Shown here: piece by piece, positions 61,250-64,000 of the stretch
Layout of the letters: each line of letters starts with the position of its first letter
Position numbering within the stretch: the first letter of the stretch is position 1
Assembly (NCBI GenBank): GCA_964611275.1
Contig: CAZSZS010000040.1
Span: 1-64,000, forward strand
Direction of reading: 5' to 3'
DNA from: WJMT01 sp964611275
GTDB lineage: Bacteria > Acidobacteriota > Aminicenantia > Aminicenantales > Aminicenantaceae
DNA length: 64,000 bases
Notes under the pieces: model-generated
Database searches by the model: none
What the model saw: the letters and a program-made list of their open reading frames with translations, nothing else
What the model was told of the DNA's origin: nothing
Program-made: the position numbers and the translations under genes

Positions 61250-62857
61250 ATGAAAAAATACACATATGTCATTCTGATTTTGCTGTCCGTGGTTTTTTTA
61301 TGGAGCTGTCAAGGGAACAAGGCCAAACAGAGCATTACACCGGGGGAGATAGAAGGGCATATCAGGTTCCTATCGGATGACCTCCTGGAGGGAAGGGCTG
61401 TTGGTTCAAGAGGCCTGAAGATCGCAGCTTTGTATCAGGAAAATTTCTTTAGAAGACTGGGATTAGAGCCCGCTTTCGGGGATAGCTATCGCCAAACAGT
61501 GAATCTTGTTGGAAGCCGGCCCGATCCCCTGGCGAGCATTGAGTTCCTATTTGAATCTCTTTCCATAAGACCGGCGATTCATGAAGAATTTGTCGTGGGC
61601 TCCGAAAGAAGAGACTGTCCGGAAGGTATAGAAGGAGAGCTTGTCTACGGAGGTTATCTTATTCAGGCGCCCGAGAGAAATTGGGATGATATAAAAGGTA
61701 CTGACCTCAGAGGAAAAGTCCTTCTTGTGGAGATAAATGAGCCCGGTAATTACCCTGATGGAATATTTGAGGGGGAGGACATGACTTATTATGGGAGGTG
61801 GACGTATAAGTTTGAGAAAGCATCAGAGCTGGGAGCGGCTGGTGTTCTCATCATTCATAACAGAAAAGGAGCGGCATACGGATGGGATGTGGTCAAAAAC
61901 TCCTGGTCGGGAGAGTCATTTTTTCTTCCTGATGTCAACAACAATCTTTTTTTCCATGGATGGATCAATAAAGAGACAGCGGAAAAAGTGATCAAAGAGG
62001 CTGGATATGAAAGGCAGGTGCTGGAAGAGAGTGCCTCCAGAGAAGATTTCAGGCCGGTTTTTATGGGGGCAAACGTCAGAGTGAGACAAAAACCTGAATT
62101 TTTCTCTGTAAAGAGCGAAAACATAGCGGCTGTTCTTAGAGGAAAGATCAAAAAAGGGGAAAGGCGGGCGGTTATTCTTTCCGCCCATTACGATCACTTT
62201 GGGAAAGATGAGAGCAGAGAGGGAGATCAAATATACAACGGAGCGGTTGACAATTGTTCTGCTTCAGCATCCATGCTTTCACTGGCCCGTTACTATGCGC
62301 AAAGCGGAAAAAAGCCGAAGGTGGATCTGATTTTCGTAGCGGTCACTGCAGAGGAACAGGGCCTTCTTGGGTCTGATTATTTCGCAAGGCATCTTCCGGT
62401 CTCTTCATCATCCGTTCTTGCCAATCTTAATTTTGAGATGACAAATGTATGGGGAAGAACCAAGGAACTATACACCATAGGAGGCAGTCACAGTGATCTG
62501 GGTGATATCTGTGCCAGGGCAGCGAATAATATGGGCCTTGAATATATTCCGGAACGGAATAAAGAACTGGGATATTTTTTCCGTTCTGACCAGCTGAGCT
62601 TTGCAAGGGCCGGTATTCCGGCCGTTTGGCTTCACGAAGGCATTACTTCTTTTGGAAAAGACAGTGATCATATCCAGAAGAAGAGCCAGGATTACCGAGA
62701 GTTAAGGTATCATCAAGTGACCGATGAGTATGAAGAGGACTGGGATCTGGAAGGTACGGTACAGATCACAGAGTGGGCAAGAGAGATTATTTCCCTGCTG
62801 TCTGATTTGGATGAAATGACTCAGTTCAAGGAAACCAGCTCTTTTAAGAGAAAATAA
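61250..62857 (+). CDS. M28-family aminopeptidase lipoprotein with PA domain
   Basis: A 535-residue lipoprotein (lipobox FLWSC, Cys20). A PA-type insert (GTDLRGKVLLVEINEPGNYPDG, then AAGVLIIHNRKGAAYGWDV) precedes the catalytic M28 part. Zinc residues are in LSAHYDHFGK, NGAVDNCSASAS, AVTAEEQGLLGS and GKDSDH. The enzyme removes N-terminal residues from peptides at the cell surface and so feeds amino acids to transporters such as the APC protein. GGAGTGAGGAG precedes the ATG. It stands in its own unit after repeat copy 3. Confidence 0.9.
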   Translation: MKKYTYVILILLSVVFLWSCQGNKAKQSITPGEIEGHIRFLSDDLLEGRAVGSRGLKIAALYQENFFRRLGLEPAFGDSYRQTVNLVGSRPDPLASIEFLFESLSIRPAIHEEFVVGSERRDCPEGIEGELVYGGYLIQAPERNWDDIKGTDLRGKVLLVEINEPGNYPDGIFEGEDMTYYGRWTYKFEKASELGAAGVLIIHNRKGAAYGWDVVKNSWSGESFFLPDVNNNLFFHGWINKETAEKVIKEAGYERQVLEESASREDFRPVFMGANVRVRQKPEFFSVKSENIAAVLRGKIKKGERRAVILSAHYDHFGKDESREGDQIYNGAVDNCSASASMLSLARYYAQSGKKPKVDLIFVAVTAEEQGLLGSDYFARHLPVSSSSVLANLNFEMTNVWGRTKELYTIGGSHSDLGDICARAANNMGLEYIPERNKELGYFFRSDQLSFARAGIPAVWLHEGITSFGKDSDHIQKKSQDYRELRYHQVTDEYEEDWDLEGTVQITEWAREIISLLSDLDEMTQFKETSSFKRK

Positions 62858-62926
62858 AGGATGAAATTCTATCCTAGATGATTTTTTACTTTTGAGCTTA
62901 AAAGTTTTGTGTTAAAATAAAACAAA

Positions 62927-63751
62927 ATGGAAAAAGAACCATCGAAAAGTTCCTATTTTTCAGATTATCTTAAACCCTCTCAAATTATTCTCGACTTGGA
63001 TGCAACGGATAAAAAGGAAGTTCTTGAAGAGCTTCTGGAACTGCTGAAAAAACAAAAATTAATAAAGAACAAGAAACCGATCCTAACCAGAATCATTGAC
63101 AGGGAAAGACTCGAGTCGACTGGAATCGGCCATCATGTGGCTTTGCCTCATGCACGATTTAATACAGGAGTTAAAGATATCGCCGTGGTAGTGGGGAGAC
63201 TCAATAAGGGCATAGATTTCGATGCCATTGATAAGAAAAAAGTCAAACTCATCATCCTTATTGTGTGGAATCCAGCTATTCCGGGCCTTTTCAATCATCT
63301 GTTTGCTGGATTAGCTCAATTCCTTTCCAGCGATAAGTTCAGGAAAAGACTTTTTACGGCTGAAACACCTGCCGAGTTGTATAAGATTCTTTCTGAAATA
63401 GAGCTGCATCTACCTCCCATTGAAGATAAAATCATTCATAGGGGAAGACTTTTATGGAAGCTGCAGGAGATAGAACTTAAAAAGAAAAAGGCGAAAAAGC
63501 AGGAGTTGGAAGAACTGAAGCAGCAGGCTGAATTGATCAGAGCGGAGCTGGATAAATCCCTTCTCGACCGGTTTGACAGGCTTATGGACAGATATGGATT
63601 TGCTGTAGCTGAGGTTAAAGACGGAACTTGTATGGGTTGTTATATCAATATCGCCACAGGGATGAGTTCAGCTATCGAAGGCAGCAATGATATCTATGTC
63701 TGCGAAAACTGTGGCAAATTCCTTGTGTCTGCAGAGAGAGAAGAGAAGTAG
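62927..63751 (+). CDS. PTS EIIA domain fused to a zinc ribbon
   Basis: A 274-residue fusion. Residues 1-150 are an EIIA domain of the nitrogen/fructose type with the phosphorylated His75 in GHHVALPHARF. A coiled-coil linker (KKKKAKKQELEELKQQAELIRAELD, broken over about 185-212) leads to a C4 zinc ribbon with Cys235, Cys238, Cys259 and Cys262 (DGTCMGCYINI and YVCENCGKFL), as in DksA/C4-type zinc-ribbon proteins. No PTS permease is adjacent, so the EIIA is likely regulatory, possibly acting on transcription through the ribbon. The C-terminal match to a known family is by pattern only. No ribosome site is visible before the ATG. Confidence 0.82.
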   Translation: MEKEPSKSSYFSDYLKPSQIILDLDATDKKEVLEELLELLKKQKLIKNKKPILTRIIDRERLESTGIGHHVALPHARFNTGVKDIAVVVGRLNKGIDFDAIDKKKVKLIILIVWNPAIPGLFNHLFAGLAQFLSSDKFRKRLFTAETPAELYKILSEIELHLPPIEDKIIHRGRLLWKLQEIELKKKKAKKQELEELKQQAELIRAELDKSLLDRFDRLMDRYGFAVAEVKDGTCMGCYINIATGMSSAIEGSNDIYVCENCGKFLVSAEREEK

Positions 63752-63817
63752 GGATTATAAGTAAAGGCTCTCCAATAAACCTTATTATCATAGGAATAAA
63801 TCCGTAAAATTAACTGC

Positions 63818-63846
63818 TTGACATGTAATTTAGCATATCGTATAAT
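63818..63846 (+). promoter_or_regulatory. Perfect consensus promoter of the last gene
   Basis: TTGACA (63818-63823) and TATAAT (63841-63846) with 17-bp spacing, a full consensus match. It is the strongest promoter in the window. Confidence 0.8.
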
Positions 63847-63861
63847 GTATTTAAAATACAT
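63845..63861. promoter_or_regulatory. Palindromic operator candidate over the transcription start
   Basis: ATGTATTT-A-AAATACAT is a perfect 17-bp palindrome covering the -10 end and expected start. ACATGTAA also occurs at 63821-63828 and 63859-63866. A repressor binding here would block this strong promoter. Confidence 0.45.
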
Positions 63862-63876
63862 GTAAAGGAGTTATCA

Positions 63877-64000
63877 ATGACTGGAAAAAAGGATTCAGGC
63901 AGTAAAAACAGTGAGGAGACAAAAAAGGAAAAAAAGGGCGCTCTGGAAGATTTAGGAAATCAGGTCGAGAAATTTGCGAACAGAACGGCTGAGTCGATAA
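63877..64000 (+). CDS. Unrecognised highly charged protein, 3' end cut by the window
   Basis: The first 41 codons are seen. The N-terminus is Lys/Ser/Glu-rich (MTGKKDSGSKNSEETKKEKK), then a likely amphipathic helix (GALEDLGNQVEKFANRTAESI). The AAAGGAG ribosome site is 9 bases before ATG 63877. I do not recognise it. Its perfect promoter with an operator-like palindrome suggests strong, regulated expression. Confidence 0.65.
   Translation, partial: MTGKKDSGSKNSEETKKEKKGALEDLGNQVEKFANRTAESI

Overview
The window reads as one contiguous piece of a bacterial chromosome. I see no rRNA, CRISPR array, transposase, prophage or plasmid gene in it. The gene mix suggests a member of the Acidobacteriota/Aminicenantes kind: a saccharolytic, peptidolytic bacterium with a Gram-negative envelope. 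The supporting content is secreted S9 and M28 peptidases, a GH172/DUF2961 glycosidase, PadR plus FtsX-type permease pairs, 6-bladed-propeller lipoproteins, DUF5916 and TonB proteins, Pta-AckA acetate formation, and oxygen-sensitive Fe-S and rubredoxin proteins. That assignment is inference; no rRNA gene or marker tree is available here. Several genes carry clear sigma-70-type promoters (TTGACA/TATAAT with a 17-bp spacer), and some start codons lie only a few bases past the expected transcription start.

Layout. 0-4.3 kb: flavin reductase, DUF456 membrane protein, secreted S9 peptidase. 4.3-9.1 kb: SOS mutagenesis cassette lexA-dinB-dnaE2-like. 9.1-12 kb, minus strand: a receiver-TonB fusion and a DUF72 protein. 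12.1-15.5 kb: pta-ackA. 15.5-20.7 kb: GH172 glycosidase, orphan substrate-binding lipoprotein, acylphosphatase, cupin, TRASH-type protein, then meaB-mce of the methylmalonyl-CoA route. 20.7-25 kb, minus strand: a very large NtrY-like histidine kinase. 25-26.4 kb: a release-factor-like rescue protein and the fused remains of a sigma-factor/Spy-type locus. 26.4-34.7 kb, minus strand: GDSL lipoprotein, then a long run read as ftsH-folP-cdaA-cdaR-glmM-pdxJ-M20 amidohydrolase, which joins c-di-AMP synthesis to cell-wall precursor and cofactor genes.

34.9-39.3 kb: tRNA-Ala, PolX, a universal stress protein, and two tandem duplicated outer-membrane barrel genes with duplicated promoters. 39.6-43.2 kb: propeller lipoprotein, a highly structured intergenic element (about 40.81-40.97 kb), and a DUF5916 protein. 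43.5-49.1 kb: a 1027-residue FAD/Fe-S oxidoreductase with a Met/Pro-rich tail faces an operon read as tusA-dsrE-iscS-nifU. The cysteine desulfurase in this operon has Asp where the PLP lysine should be. 49.4-56.3 kb: PadR/ABC permease pair, flavoprotein-rubredoxin, APC permease with two Usp domains, small multidrug export protein. 56.5-61.2 kb: pentose operon of ribulokinase, ribulose-phosphate 4-epimerase, an L-fucose/L-arabinose-isomerase-family protein and a GntR regulator. 61.2-64 kb: M28 peptidase, EIIA-zinc-ribbon fusion, and the start of a truncated gene behind a perfect consensus promoter.

A short interspersed repeat (core ATTCAT-A7-TGGCGATG) occurs three times between genes, at 11.9, 15.5 and 61.2 kb, with weaker relatives at 14.2 and 34.75 kb. 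The strongest leads are the lysine-less desulfurase operon, the structured element near 40.9 kb, the repeat family, the pseudo-receiver-TonB fusion and the Met/Pro tail.
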